Source of the DNA: Prostheceraeus crozeri
Lineage: Eukaryota > Platyhelminthes > Polycladida > Euryleptidae
Direction of reading: 5' to 3'
Assembly: GCA_907163375.1 (NCBI GenBank)
Contig: CAJQUW010008996.1
Location: 5,001-69,000 of the forward strand
Length of the DNA: 64,000 bases
The position numbers and the translations under genes were made by a program. Below, piece after piece: positions 11,183-25,600 of the stretch (its first letter is position 1; each line of letters starts with the position of its first letter). The notes beneath the pieces were generated by a model. That model was not told where the DNA came from, ran no database searches, and was given only the letters and a program-made list of their open reading frames with translations.

Positions 11183-12821
11183 TATAAACGGGGCTCAAAA
11201 CAGCAACGATATAACAATAATAGTCGACGATCTGCATACGTACCGCCGCAGATCTGCACAGATACAATCGCCAATCCGGATATCTACGACCCTATCGGAC
11301 GTTCACGATAGTGAGTATAACGATAGTTGAAGGCAGGCGTGAGGTCCGAAGGCCCTAGACCGACCTAGAAAGATCTCGCCGAGAGGCCCCGAGTAACTAG
11401 ACGTACCGCAGAGGCTCGAAGCACTACTTCTCCGTTCGTTGCTCTTCCCCCGTCTACCTGTGAGGTTGACGTTACTTCTCTCTCTCTCTCTCTATTTGCA
11501 TGTATCCCCCTCCTCCTCACGTGTAGCATTACAATTACAAAGTTGTTCTGTATTCGGGCTCGACTGAGGATTGCTAGGATCGAGTGGAAACCAGAGTGGA
11601 CCAAAATAAGTGATTAAGTAACCCATAAGAGAAGAGAAACACTCAAAACGAAAGTAAAGACGCACCAGAGGAGTTACACTCATAATACAAGAGAGAGGGA
11701 TTACACTTTGGTAAACGTTCCACAATGAAAGCGCGGTGTTCACCAGTCCAATTCATGGCTGCAGTTAAATAAGAAACAAAAAACAACAGCTTAAAGAAGC
11801 AAAACAAAATGGCATTTAATAAAAGAATGGCATTATATGTACTTTTCAAAACAGAAACACCTTTTAGTTTCTATACTTTATTTGCCCCTTATTAAACCTA
11901 CAAATGTGTCAGAGCATTTTGCCAGACCCTGTATATCCAATGATAGTGAATACGGATTTACATTAATTTTAAATATTGCAAGAATATCGAAATTGAGGCA
12001 TTAAGCCACTCCATACTAAAGACGAGTTAACTCGGCTTCGTGAACAGTGGAAGGAAATAATTCATCTGTCAGTGGTAGTTGCCTGTCCTCCCGATGCGAG
12101 TTGACTCGGGCTAAATTTCCTGCTGTACCGCATTGTCACCGTCATCAATTAAATGTTGATAAGGCTCGTTACGAGTTCAGTCGGGCTCAGCCGTTAAAGG
12201 ACGAGGGCGCACATGATCCTAACTCAATTTCTCTTAGCTACAAATACGTCAAATGGAAATTCACATGGCTCGACTCTTCGCGATCTAAATTTACTGACTG
12301 TGTGCGTTTAATGTGGTGTCAGTCTTCTGCCCCATCAGAATTCAGACTTGAATTTGCATTACGTTCAATGGAAATTGAGCTTCTTGCCCCTCGGGACTAG
12401 CTCTGGCTGTGACCATCAGTTTTGAGGAAAGAGATCTCTAGACAGAAACACGCAGACATGACAATTGATCTGTGTGGTTGCATGTAACCTAGTGTTATCA
12501 TTTAGGTTAAGTATACAATCATTCGATGAAACAACGCAAAAGGAAATACTTTACGGGAAGGACTTGTGACAATATTAGGTTTCAGTTATTTGATTATTCC
12601 ATAGCAGCTGTAATTGCTGTCTACAAACCGATGTTGTCCATTTTTCTGCCACTAACTTAAACAAAGCGAAAAGTCGGACTTCTATGGCTTCGGATATCAA
12701 CAAATGACAACAGCATGTTCCCGTCATTGGCAGACGATCCTTCTAATTTGCTCTTCATGTTGATGTGCATTGTTTGCAAGTTGTGTCTCACCTGTAACTC
12801 TCTCTCTCTCTCTCTCTCACG
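11183..12821. other. Intergenic stretch with a TC microsatellite
   Basis: No convincing gene. A (TC)n run lies at about 11476-11493 and a second (CT)n at 12799-12819, directly before the receptor start codon. An open frame at 12047-12400 (+) has no recognisable domain and lies in unremarkable sequence, so I do not call it a gene. The latter half is the likely 5' flank or leader of the receptor gene. Confidence 0.45.
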
Positions 12822-13856
12822 ATGGACAACGAGGAATCTTGCACTGAAGAGGAGATTTTGTATTATGAATCGGTAGCAAAATTCGTGGTAGGATATGGAT
12901 GTATAATTCTGATTGCAGTTGGAACTTTGAACTTCATCCTTATCATGATCGTCACATGGAGTGGATTCTGGAGATATGTCTCCGGAGATTCTCTGAGAAT
13001 CTCACGGGCAGATCGATTGCCAATGACATTGTTCTGTCTGGCTATCGCTGATCTTCTAAGTGTGTATTCCTTTTGCATTGTAGCTGGATGGCGATTCTGG
13101 TTTGGGAATAATTTCGAAGATGGTTCTACCTTCTTTTGTAGTACAGCACATGTTTTCGATATACCGATGGAGGTTTCCTACTGGCTGATTACTCTCTTGA
13201 CCTTTGAACGATTCTTCCTCATATACTTTCCGACAAAGGCTCAAGAGATATTTACCCGGCGGTTCACATTCATGAGCATCCTCATCCTAATGATCATTGA
13301 CATTTTGGCATGGATTCCTACGGCGTTTATACCTAAGCTCGTACCATTAAATGGAACTGACATGTTTGAATGCATTGAGAGCATCCCATCTCACTTAGAG
13401 GATTACAACGAATTCCAAAATGTATTTTCAATATACATAATGAGTGCAGTCCCGGCATTATTGGTCGCGATATTAAATATCCTCATCGTCATAAAATGGT
13501 ACAAACAAATCCACTGGAGGCGGTCAATATCCGGTGATAATGATGAGATGTCCCGACAAGAGATGAAACAGCTACCGCTCGTAGTTGTGACGGGATTAGT
13601 ATTTTTGGTTCTGCAGATGCAAAGGGTCCTAGGCAGTTATATTATTCCGGAATTATTTACTGGTTGTTACTTTGAATATGAAATTGCTAATAACATTACA
13701 TCACAAGTTAAACTCCTAAACCATTGCACAAATTTCATATTCTACATAATTTTCTCTCGCAAATATCGTCAGGAATTTGTTGATAAAATGCGATTGATAT
13801 TTCCGTGTTTCTCGGGGACAGTTACACCTGCGAACTTACCCTCACAAGGAGCGTAG
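12822..13856 (+). CDS. Orphan class A (rhodopsin-family) G-protein-coupled receptor
   Basis: A single-exon, 344-residue protein with seven hydrophobic segments at about 21-45, 66-90, 109-135, 147-172, 198-226, 250-274 and 295-315. Cys106 before TM3 and Cys184 in the second outer loop fit the conserved disulphide. The DRY position at the end of TM3 reads ERF (129-131). TM7 has NFIFY near 304-308 in place of NPxxY, followed by a short basic helix 8 (SRKYRQEF). The layout resembles invertebrate peptide receptors, but the ligand cannot be inferred. The start is the first ATG after a CT run. An AATAAA lies at 14314-14319. This is the only clear host protein gene in the window. Confidence 0.88.
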   Translation: MDNEESCTEEEILYYESVAKFVVGYGCIILIAVGTLNFILIMIVTWSGFWRYVSGDSLRISRADRLPMTLFCLAIADLLSVYSFCIVAGWRFWFGNNFEDGSTFFCSTAHVFDIPMEVSYWLITLLTFERFFLIYFPTKAQEIFTRRFTFMSILILMIIDILAWIPTAFIPKLVPLNGTDMFECIESIPSHLEDYNEFQNVFSIYIMSAVPALLVAILNILIVIKWYKQIHWRRSISGDNDEMSRQEMKQLPLVVVTGLVFLVLQMQRVLGSYIIPELFTGCYFEYEIANNITSQVKLLNHCTNFIFYIIFSRKYRQEFVDKMRLIFPCFSGTVTPANLPSQGA

Positions 13857-16496
13857 GCAGATGGAAAATGAGCCAATAGGAAGGCCAATCGCCTTCGTAG
13901 TGTATGAGCACGAACAATAGTACATTCGTACATTTTGTTATTCTCGTTTTGCACATCAGTTTCGTAGTCAAAATCAGACAACTTTCGTACTCGATAGTTT
14001 ACGGTGTAGACGGATGGAAAATTATTGCACACCAATTGTGCGAAAGGAATTGGACAAAACTGTGAAGCAATTGCATTACATGTTGATGAAGTAAATCAAA
14101 TCACTGAATGAAACTTCGTATTAACTAAATTTGCTCTATGATTATTTTGGATTGCTTAACTTACAGCCGTGTATGAATTCTGAATACCGTGGAACATGCT
14201 TATCATACAGGGAAATTCTGTGTTGAGCTGACCATATTTTTCTGTTGTTTCTGCGTTGTTCGTCATCTTGTTTTATGTGTTAATCCAGTATGCATGATGT
14301 GCTAGATTGATATAATAAATGCTTGCCATCCCGCTGTTAAAAAATTGCTAGTTTTTATTTCGTATCACTAGCAACTTTAAATTATGGCAAATGTCTCGAT
14401 ACTTTTCACTAGATCCAGACGTCGCAATTAGCTCATGAAAAGCTAGTAATTTATAGCCTTACTTCATCTTTCCTAGCAAAGCGAGGAAAATGTAAATTAT
14501 GTATGTAAAATACGAGAATTTTCATACTTTAAATTATAGTTTGTAAATTACACGTGTACTATCGAATGACTAGTAATTTACACTTGTGATCAGGGGTAGT
14601 AAAATACGAGCTATTTTCTTACTTAGTGAACTCATATCAGTCATTGATATATGCTAATACATCCTTCCCCTTTCTCCTGATTAAATTTACAAATATTACA
14701 ATGTCAATTTATGAACCCATACTTAATACAATTAAACTTAAAGCTGCAGTATGCACACTATATCACCAGTGAAAACAACAGACAATCAATCGTCAAACAA
14801 AATGTAGTGATGAAGAACGTCACATAACAAGGTCAACACCAATCTAAGAAAAGTGAAAATTTTACTAATTGAGGAGCAGTGAGTTGTAACAAAAAATTTA
14901 TGGAATGCAGATTGTATACATGCACATGAAATCTTCAAATGCGTAGAAAATGTTCAGCTTTCTCAATGTAAAATGCAATTCTGAAGTAACATTTAGGTAG
15001 GCTAACTACAAATTTGAAACAAAATATCAATAATTCACTACAAACGATTGTCCTGACAATAATGCTGAATATTAGAGCGGTCCACATCACTAAAGAGATG
15101 GTACAGTATTCTCCGCTTACGAGTAAATGTCCATCCGCGCGCTTGAATTCTGGACGGACGTCAAGATCGCTACAACCGGAACTTAGCACGAAGGCACGTG
15201 AATAAAGTAAAAGGGATTTTTTTGCGATTTTTCAGTGATTGCAATGAGCCCACTAGACATTGTGCACAGAATTTCCAGACGGTTGCAGTCACTATACTTC
15301 AGTCTTCACAATACATGCCACGCACCAAATGTCTCGCGCGATTCTCTGACTTCTCAATTGAAAGTAGCTGAAAAGGGATATGAATAATAATCATTGCAAT
15401 TCAATTAGTCGCCTTATTAAGAAATGCAATTATCAAAACTAATTAAGCAGAGGCACGCGCACTATTACAATTAATTAGATAACGGAATTATCTAAGTGAT
15501 GAGCATGTACGAGAGCGAAGAATATAAACACTACTTCTGCGGCTCCAACAGTAAAAGCTATACACGTCGCATCAAGATTGATACGAAAATCCGGAAGATT
15601 CTCATCCATGTTCTTATCCCTTCTTCTGAAGCGCATTGCACTATCACTGACAAGCACTTCTTGTTGTCGACTATGGGTAAAACCACAAAATAACATTTAA
15701 ATTTGAACAAAAAATGCAAATAACCAAGCGTCGTAAAATGATTGCTAATCTGAGCATCACATTTGCCGATATTGTAGAATACATTCAGGGAGGTGAGTAT
15801 GCGTTCACTGGAAAGAATCTTTTCCATTATTGAAGGCCAGTTGGCATGGCTCCCTCTCCCTCGTTCTTCGATTACATAAATTTATATTTTTCGTGTTATC
15901 TACGCAATCATAGCTGCAGATTGAGTGTGTACACTTCACAGGACTAACCGCTTTACCTAGAACTGGAATCAATAAATATCATAAGGACTGAAATTTAAAC
16001 GAACCAAAGGTCTGAAAAAATCAATCTTATATATTGGTTAGTTAATAAGGTGCTTTTCAATATCAAATAGCACAGCAAAGTCAAAACATCCGTCATATTC
16101 CTTTGTTAGCTTGCAATGATACCAAAGATGAATGTCTAGACTTTCCTGGTTAAATTTTCGATTATTGTCAAGTTATGCATAGTCAATATCTTGAATTTGA
16201 AATGACTGAACGAATAGAACATTTTTCATAAATTTCCTACGGGAAAAGGTAGAATAGGAGAAATATATTCACAACTCTATTCTTTGTTAGAACATCTATG
16301 TTGTTCGACAGGCTCACTTAAATGTAATTTTTCAAATGACGAGTGGAATCCCGCACGATTTTGTATTGAATTCGAAACGACAGAACCAAACATTTGGACC
16401 AGAAGGAATCCTGAGTCTGTTGGATGTTGCATAGTACGACCTAACTGAATAAACTAGAGTAAAATGATAGACTCCATGACAATACTATTTTTATAC
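13857..16496. other. AT-rich intergenic DNA, no gene seen
   Basis: The receptor 3' region with AATAAA at 14314 is followed by AT-rich sequence. Between 14340 and 14620 short motifs such as CTAGTAATTTA and TAAAATACGAG recur several times without a fixed period. No coding signal or RNA gene was recognised. Confidence 0.5.
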
Positions 16497-16662
16497 ATAA
16501 AATTGTTGAAATGTCTAGTTGAACCACAGTGTTATTAATAATGATAGTTTAGTCAACCGGTTTAAATTGGTATACATACAAGATTGCTATTTAACAATCC
16601 TGTATGCTGACGAATTCTTATTCATAGCGCCGTGGTTCTACTAGACGTTTCAACAATTTTAT
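16497..16662. mobile_element. 166 bp foldback element (MITE-like)
   Basis: The ends 16497-16531 and 16628-16662 are inverted copies over about 35 bp with a few mismatches (ATAAAATTGTTGAAA at the left tip, TTTCAACAATTTTAT at the right). The centre forms another hairpin: CATACAAGATTG at about 16574 pairs with CAATCCTGTATG near 16597. The whole segment can fold on itself, as expected for a short foldback or miniature inverted-repeat element. No target duplication was recognised. Confidence 0.65.
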
Positions 16663-19611
16663 ACAAGATTTGCCTGAAGCAGGTCACTGATCCGTCTGCT
16701 GAGATGTCTTTCTAATCATTAAACGCTATTTTTAGTGAAATTCTGCGACATTTCAGGACATCCTAGGACGAATTTTACGACATTCCAGGACTGAGCTAAT
16801 TAGGTAGAGGAACGAACTAAAAAGCTCATATACTTTAGAAATAGAAGATAGATGTTTGGACGTCATTCTACTACGATAATGAAGCATAATGGATCTGGTG
16901 AATATTTGTGATGACTTTTATAGGAGCTTATCGACAGTTTAGAATTTAGACAGTTAAATAATATAGACACAATTCTTACAGAGATTTTCCAAAATCGATA
17001 AAGATCTGTCAAATTTTATAGCACAATGTCAAGGGTGACTTCAACGGGATAAAAAATTGTGTGATGAAGATCAATTCAGATCTCTGCCGCTGTTGTAGTT
17101 CATGATAATCTGGGGGGGGGTCGCTGCGGGCATCTCGATTTTTGTGGGCAGCGGGCATTCACCTACGGACACGGGCGTGGCACAGACATGCACAATGATG
17201 GCTTGGTCTGAGAATTCATACCCGGCCAGTGGATATGCAGGTAAGGATTCATGAAGGCGTACATGACACAGGCCTAGACTAAGCTTATTATATAGTTATT
17301 TAATTATAATAATAATTATAATAATATATAGTTATATAATTATAATTGAATCTGGACATCATCAAATTTAGTCACATCGTATTCGTTAGTATCTATTTCT
17401 GAAGGCTAGATCTCCATATGCATAGGTTGGCATTCTACATGCAGGTGAACATCGACACATTGTCACCGGGCAACTTCGTTCAGCGTGATACTAAAGCGTG
17501 TTAAAGGCTAATCATCAGAAGGATTTTGATATTCTCAAGTTTCATTGTGTTTGATACAGAAGGCGCGTGTGACGTACAACGTTCGACGTCAACATATGTT
17601 TCGTATTGTCATTGCGAGACAACGAATTTCCGGATAGAGCAGCTTGCATTATTTCGCGATGTCAGATGTGAGAACATCAGCATTGCCAGCTTTCACGTTT
17701 CTCGGAAAACCCAATGTTAGCTAGAAATTGACATACTAAGCTCAGGAGCAGCAACTGAACTGCGGACAATGCTGGCAACGGTGTAGGCACGGGCAAGCTT
17801 GCGGACATGACCGCTAGGGTGCAAGAGCAGGCCCCACCCCAGATGATGATTCCACGGTAGGGTGGACCTCTATCTTTTGAGACATTCAAACTATTAAGTG
17901 AATTTCTTCTGGAATTAAACACTATGCGCAATGCACTGATGATACTTCATCTAAGTTAGTGCACTTGTTGTGACTAATAAAATTGTTGCGCTTGCAAGTA
18001 CCATGGAAGTGTATTGATTTGTTATTGAAAATATTATTCGTTAAATGCTCAAGAAATTAACGAAATACGTTCACTGCAGGAGGCTAATATCCTTTTGTAA
18101 TGCAAAAAAGAGTATTGTATCACATTAATTCAATATATCTCTTAAATAAGCATTTTCGACTTATGAATGAAACATCAAAAGATTTGTTTGAATTTGAAAG
18201 GTGAACGTTTGCTCGCTTAACTCGATCGCTTTTGAATTATTCATATAAAATGACAAATTGAATCTATCTGTATAGAAATTGAACGATTTGGCAATGTGAG
18301 TAACATTATCAATTTCTTGCTATCTTCCTCATGTAACAGTGCTCAGAATCGACCATTACATCAAGTGACTCACCACAAGAGTATCGGTGCAAGATTGACA
18401 TTTATTCACATTTACCATCACTGCATTGAAAGTGACACTACATTATGAATGATGGTCGAAGAGCGTTTGCCATTCTCTCTGACTGTTCTTTGAACTCTGC
18501 CTACTTTTGGCATCGTTACTGACTATGCTTTCAGTCCTGCCAACGCTTACCATCCTCCCCAACCGTACTTTTGGACTTCATGAATTACAGTGTACTCTAT
18601 GATGTTTTTGAATATCACAATTAGCATATAAATTATTGCAACGATTCGCACCAAACATGTGTCAGAAGAAATTACGACAAACGTCATAGCGAGGTCATCT
18701 TCGTTATCTGTGGCACAACACATGAACTGCCAGTGTAAAGCAGGTCACGCTGTACGCGTCCCGAAGTGTTGACCGAAAAGAAACGGCGAATGTTACAAGG
18801 AAAACATTACTTAAAAAGGACATTTCTGGTCCACTTGCAGAACTTCGCAAATGAAAATGTAAAATACGGAATTGAGCTTCTCCGACCGACGGCGTTTATT
18901 GTCCCTTCCCCTTGATCTGGATGTTCTGATTATTGAATGGTTCCCAAAAATACTGTTCGTACAATTGACTAATGCACGCTCCAATTACAGCTCTGGAAGG
19001 TAAACTTATGATGCATTGAGTCTTGGTCGGAAGATGAGCAAAGATGACTTTGATAAAGGACACATTTTGATGATGCATCAGTTAAAAACATTTTCAGAGA
19101 ATGATTGCAGTATGTTTGATTGCATTAGGATATCAGCCTTGTTTAATGTAGCCCAAATAGAGAGTTTTAAAGCAGAAACGTAAATTGTGAATAGAAGGCT
19201 TGACTCATCAGCTATAATTGACTAGATTGGTCAGCAACTGCGAACCTGAATCAAAAATACTGCAAGTCATGGTAATTGTCCATCTATTCTGAGAGGGGAT
19301 CCAGTGAACCCCTTTTCCAAAATCGCAACTTAACTATTGAAATTCAACGACATTTAGCGCAGCATCAGTTGTACTAACAATCGGTTTTACGATGTTTGCT
19401 GTTATCACAATACCTCAGATAGTTGATTTCAATGCACCTGATTTATTCCAAGCAGCATAGCTCTTGCATTTGGCCATTTTTTCAAATTTATCCATACAAA
19501 TCGGAAAACTGAGCCATATGATTGTTGCATTTGTAGACCCTATAAACAGCTGTGGAAATCTCATACTCATCAATTACTGCCATGAAAACCTCGCCCACAG
19601 TCTGTTTTAGC
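16663..19611. other. Intergenic DNA, no gene seen
   Basis: Contains a G8 run at about 17111-17118 and an AT-only palindromic stretch at about 17290-17345. No open frame with a recognisable domain, no tRNA and no mobile element was identified. Similarity to the tandem array starts abruptly near 19612. Confidence 0.5.
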
Positions 19612-22600
19612 ATTGAACTATAGATATAATGATGGCTTTCATTTTGACCATTGATTGAAGCTGATTTGTTCATGTAGGACGACCAGCCATGCACGATCAT
19701 GTTCGGAAAGAAAAAATATTCACATTTTGCGATCTTCTAACACAACGCACATGTACAAGCATGTTGTAAACATTGAATAATAGAATTTCACTCATTATGC
19801 ACCATCGTGGAGATACAGAAAATCATTTTTCATCTGATAGTAAAATTTTTGTTATCGGAATTTCTACACCCTCTGAGACCTGAATGGGGGCCGTGTGCCT
19901 ACCTGCAATACTTCCACTGATTCAACTTAATTGATATAGCACATACAGATTCATTGTCATAAGCGATGATTTTGCATCGTCATGAGCGGTTGATATATCC
20001 TCAGCACAAGAAGTAAAACAGAAAAATATTATGTTGGGTTAAAGGTTATAATACACGTAATAATTCCATAGATGCATTTGCGTATGAAGGAACATGCTAA
20101 TCATGATCTCATTGTATTCACTTTTTTGACATGACTTAGGATGAACAACCCACTCCATCCCCCAACTCAATTCATTCAGTGGTCTGCTAATCGTGAGTCT
20201 TTCTGCTTTCATTTGTCTCATATTGTCAATCACTACAAACAACCGCGCATGAGGGTTCATGTCTCCTTTGAACAACTTTTCACTTGCATTGTCTGATTAG
20301 TTTTCGTCTGCATCTCTGCTGATACATCCTCGTTGTTTTACCTGCAGGAATGACTTCCCAAGGATTTTGATACACAAATATTTGAGCAATGTCATTAACA
20401 TTTTCAGTACTAATGAAGGTTTCTGTAACAATTCAAGTGAACAACGACAGGATTATTAATGATCTCCAACCTAGCTACGACAGCCCCATCCTCATAACTG
20501 CACATCCGCGTAACTAACATGACAGCTCCATTCATTAGCATGCACTGCACTGTAAATCGAATGCTACCAAACCGATGAAATGCTTGTCACCAAATGCAAC
20601 AAACATTTCTCCTCATTTTTGGTAGCATTGCTTCTGTCTGTATGACGGCTACCGAATGTTTCTTCTTCTTCATGTAGTCGCATAAATGTGTTAAAGCAGA
20701 GAGCAAGTAATTGTAATTTTCATAATATTGTATATCATGAATGATAACAAATTTCTATCAATAGAAGAGTGAAAATCAATGCTATCGATTATTGCTTATC
20801 CCATTGTCATCTCAATTCTCCATGATCGATGTCAATTTAGTCTCAATTCAAGTTTTGCTTTGTTGATTTCATGTGGTATTATTGCATCTCTCTATCTCAA
20901 CAAATGTCTCGTTCTAATGAATTATTCGCAATAAAGACAAGACGTCTCATTCATGCATCCATTCACTCATCATGATACAATCCGAATGCAATCTTTCGAA
21001 TGGTAATGTGTTTCTTGCATTATTCTGCGCGTTTCATATCTAAAAGTTATGTGCAATTATACATGCACAATGTATCATTACATGTACTCATTTTTGGAGA
21101 TGAGATGAATTTGTATGCTAACAAACCTGTATGCTGTGAAACCTTTGCCAATAGAATGTTTCTAGTGTTGAACTATGAATATAATGATGGCTTTCATTTT
21201 GACCATTGTTTGATGCTGATTTGTTCATGTAGGACGACCAGCCATGCACGATCATGTTCGGAAAGAAAAAATATTCACATTTTACGATCTTCTAACACAA
21301 CGCACATGTACAAGCATGATGTAAACATTGAATAAATGAATTTCACTCATTATGCACCATCGTGGAGATACAGAAAATCATTTTTCATCTGATAGTAAAA
21401 TTTTTGTTATGGGAATTTCTGCACCCTCTTAGACCTGAATGGGGGCCCGTGTGCCTATCTGCAATACTTCCACTGATTCAACTTAATTGATATAGCACAT
21501 ACAGATTCATTGTCATAAGCGATGATTTTGCATCGTCATGAGCGGTTGATATATCCTCAGCACAAGAAGTAAAACAGAAAAATATGGCTCCGGGGTCACT
21601 GGATCCCCCTCAGGACTCTGACACTAAAGCTTCAGTTTCATTATTTATAGGAAAAGGTCATTCATTTGCGAATGAAGGAACATGCTAATCATGATCTCAT
21701 TGTATTCACTTTTTTGACATGACTTAGGATGAACAACCCACTCCATCCCCCAACTCAATTCATTCAGTGGTCTGCTAATCGAGAGTCTTTCTGCTTTCAT
21801 TTGTCTCATATTGTCAATCACTACAAACAACCGCGCATGAGGATTCATGTCTCCTTTGAACAACTTTTCACTTGCATTGTCTAATTAGTTTTCGTCTGCA
21901 TCTCTGCCGATACATCCTCGTTGTTTTACCTGCAGGAATGACTTCCCAAGGATTTTGATACACAAATATTTGAGCAATGTCATTAACATTTTCAGTACTA
22001 ATGAAGGTTTCTGTAACAATTCAAGTGAACAACGACAGGATTATTAATGATCTCCAACCTAGCTACGACAGCCCCATCCTCATAACTGCACATCCGCGTA
22101 ACTAACATGACAGCTCCATTCATTAGCATGCACTGCACTGTAAATCGAATGCTACCAAACCGATGAAATGCTTGTCACCAAATGCAACAAACATTTCTCC
22201 TCATTTTTGGTAGCATTGCTTCTGTCTGTATGACGGCTACCGAATGTTTCTTCTTCTTCATGTAGTCGCATAAATGTGTTAAAGCAGAGAGCAAGTAATT
22301 GTAATTTTCATAATATTGTATATCATGAATGACAACAAATTTCTATCAATAGAAGAGTGAAAATCAATGCTATCGATTATTGCTTATCCCATTGTCATCT
22401 CAATTCTCCATGATCGATGTCAATTTAGTCTCAATTCAAGTTTTGCTTTGTTGATTTCATGTGGTATTATTGCATCTCTCTATCTCAACAAATGTCTCGT
22501 TCTAATGAATTATTCGCAATAAAGACAAGACGTCTCATTCATGCATCCATTCACTCATCATGATACAATCCGAATGCAATCTTTCGAATGGTAATGTGTT

Positions 22601-25600
22601 TCTTGCATTATTCTGCGCGTTTCATATCTAAAAGTTATGTGCAATTATACATGCACAATGTATCATTACATGTACTCATTTTTGGAGATGAGATGAATTT
22701 GTATGCTAACAAACCTGTATGCTGTGAAACCTTTGCCAATAGAATGTTTCTAGTGTTGAACTATGAATATAATGATGGCTTTCATTTTGACCATTGTTTG
22801 ATGCTGATTTGTTCATGTAGGACGACCAGCCATGCACGATCATGTTCGGAAAGAAAAAATATTCACATTTTACGATCTTCTAACACAACGCACATGTACA
22901 AGCATGATGTAAACATTGAATAAATGAATTTCACTCATTATGCACCATCGTGGAGATACAGAAAATCATTTTTCATCTGATAGTAAAATTTTTGTTATGG
23001 GAATTTCTGCACCCTCTTAGACCTGAATGGGGGCCCGTGTGCCTATCTGCAATACTTCCACTGATTCAACTTAATTGATATAGCACATACAGATTCATTG
23101 TCATAAGCGATGATTTTGCATCGTCATGAGCGGTTGATATATCCTCAGCACAAGAAGTAAAACAGAAAAATATGGCTCCGGGGTCACTGGATCCCCCCTC
23201 AGGACTCTGACACTAAAGCTTCAGTTTCATTATTTATAGGAAAAGGTCATTCATTTGCGAATGAAGGAACATGCTAATCATGATCTCATTGTATTCACTT
23301 TTTTGACATGACTTAGGATGAACAACCCACTCCATCCCCCAACTCAATTCATTCAGTGGTCTGCTAATCGAGAGTCTTTCTGCTTTCATTTGTCTCATAT
23401 TGTCAATCACTACAAACAACCGCGCATGAGGATCCATGTCTCCCTTTGAACAACTTTTCACTTGCATTGTCTAATTAGTTTTCGTCTGCATCTCTGCCGA
23501 TACATCCTCGTTGTTTTACCTGCAGGAATGACTTCCCAAGGATTTTGATACACAAATATTTGAGCAATGTCATTAACATCTTCAGTACTAATGAAGGTTT
23601 CTGTAACAATTCAAGTGAACAACGACAGGATTATTAATGATCTCCAACCTAGCTACGACAGCCCCATCCTCATGACTGCACATCCGCGTAACTAACATGA
23701 TAGCTCCATTCATTAGCATGCACTGCACTGTAAATCGAATGCTACCAAACCGATGAAATGCTTGTCACCAAATGCAACAAACATTTCTCCTCATTTGGTA
23801 GCATTGCTTCTGTCTGTATGACGGCTACCGAATGTTTCTTCTTCTTCATGTAGTCGCATAAATGTGTTAAAGCAGAGAGCAAGTAATTGTAATTTTCATA
23901 ATATTGTATATCATGAATGATAACAAATTTCTATCAATAGAAGAGTGAAAATCAATGCTATCGATTATTGCTTATCCCATTGTCATCTCAATTCTCCATG
24001 ATCGATGTCAATTTAGTCTCAATTCAAGTTTTGCTTTGTTGATTTCATGTGGTATTATTGCATCTCTCTATCTCAACAAATGTCTCGTTCTAATGAATTA
24101 TTCGCAATAAAGACAAGACGTCTCATTCATGCATCCATTCACTCATCATGATACAATCCGAATGCAATCTTTCGAATGGTGATGTGTTTCTTGCATTATT
24201 CTGCGCGTTTCATATCTAAAAGTTATGTGCAATTATACATGCACAATGTATCATCACATGTACTCATTTTTGGAGATGAGATGAATTTGTATGCTAACAA
24301 ACCTGTATGCTGTGAAACCTTTGCCAACAGAATGTTTCTAGTGTTGAACTATGAATATAATGATGGCTTTCATTTTGACCATTGTTTGATGCTGATTTGT
24401 TCATGTAGGACGACCAGCCATGCACGATCATGTTCGGAAAGAAAAAATATTCACATTTTACGATCTTCTAACACAACGCACATGTACAAGCATGATGTAA
24501 ACATTGAATAAATGAATTTCACTCATTATGCACCATCGTGGAGATACAGAAAATCATTTTTCATCTGATAGTAAAATTTTTGTTATGGGAATTTCTGCAC
24601 CCTCTTAGACCTGAATGGGGGCCCGTGTGCCTATCTGCAATACTTCCACTGATTCAACTTAATTGATATAGCACATACAGATTCATTGTCATAAGCGATG
24701 ATTTTGCATCGTCATGAGCGGTTGATATATCCTCAGCACAAGAAGTAAAACAGAAAAATATGGCTCCGGGGGTCACTGGATCCCCCCTCAGGACTCTGAC
24801 ACTAAAGCTTCAGTTTCATTATTTATAGGAAAAGATCATTCATTTGCGAATGAAGGAACATGCTAATCATGATCTCATTGTATTCACTTTTTTGACATGA
24901 CTTAGGATGAACAACCCACTCCATCCCCCAACTCATTTCATTCAGTGGTCTGCTAATCGAGAGTCTTTCTGCTTTCATTTGTCTCATATTGTCAATCACT
25001 ACAAACAACCGCGCATGAGGATTCATGTCTCCCTTTGAACAACTTTTCACTTGCATTGTCTAATTAGTTTTCGTCTGCATCTCTGCCGATACATCCTCGT
25101 TGTTTTACCTGCAGGAATGACTTCCCAAGGATTTTGATACACAAATATTTGAGCAATGTCATTAACATCTTCAGTACTAATGAAGGTTTCTGTAACAATT
25201 CAAGTGAACAACGACAGGATTATTAATGATCTCCAACCTAACTACGACAGCCCCATCCTCATGACTGCACATCCGCGTAACTAACATGATAGCTCCATTC
25301 ATTAGCATGCACTGCACTGTAAATCGAATGCTACCAAACCGATGAAATGCTTGTCACCAAATGCAACAAACATTTCTCCTCATTTGGTAGCATTGCTTCT
25401 GTCTGTATGACGGCTACCGAATGTTTCTTCTTCTTCATGTAGTCGCATAAATGTGTTAAAGCAGAGAGCAAGTAATTGTAATTTTCATAATATTGTATAT
25501 CATGAATGATAACAAATTTCTATCAATAGAAGAGTGAAAATCAATGCTATCGATTATTGCTTATCCCATTGTCATCTCAATTCTCCATGATCGATGTCAA

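Noticed and set aside
17280-17350. AT-rich palindromic tract as a replication origin or attachment site
   Set aside because: Simple AT sequence with no supporting motif or context.
21000-21335. 111-codon plus-strand frame repeated in every array unit
   Set aside because: It is preserved only because the units are nearly identical; it has no known domain, and the degenerate relics do not keep it open.
23234-23467. 72-78-codon minus-strand frame in every array unit
   Set aside because: Same reason: no domain, and amino-acid-changing differences between copies are as common as silent ones in the few sites seen.
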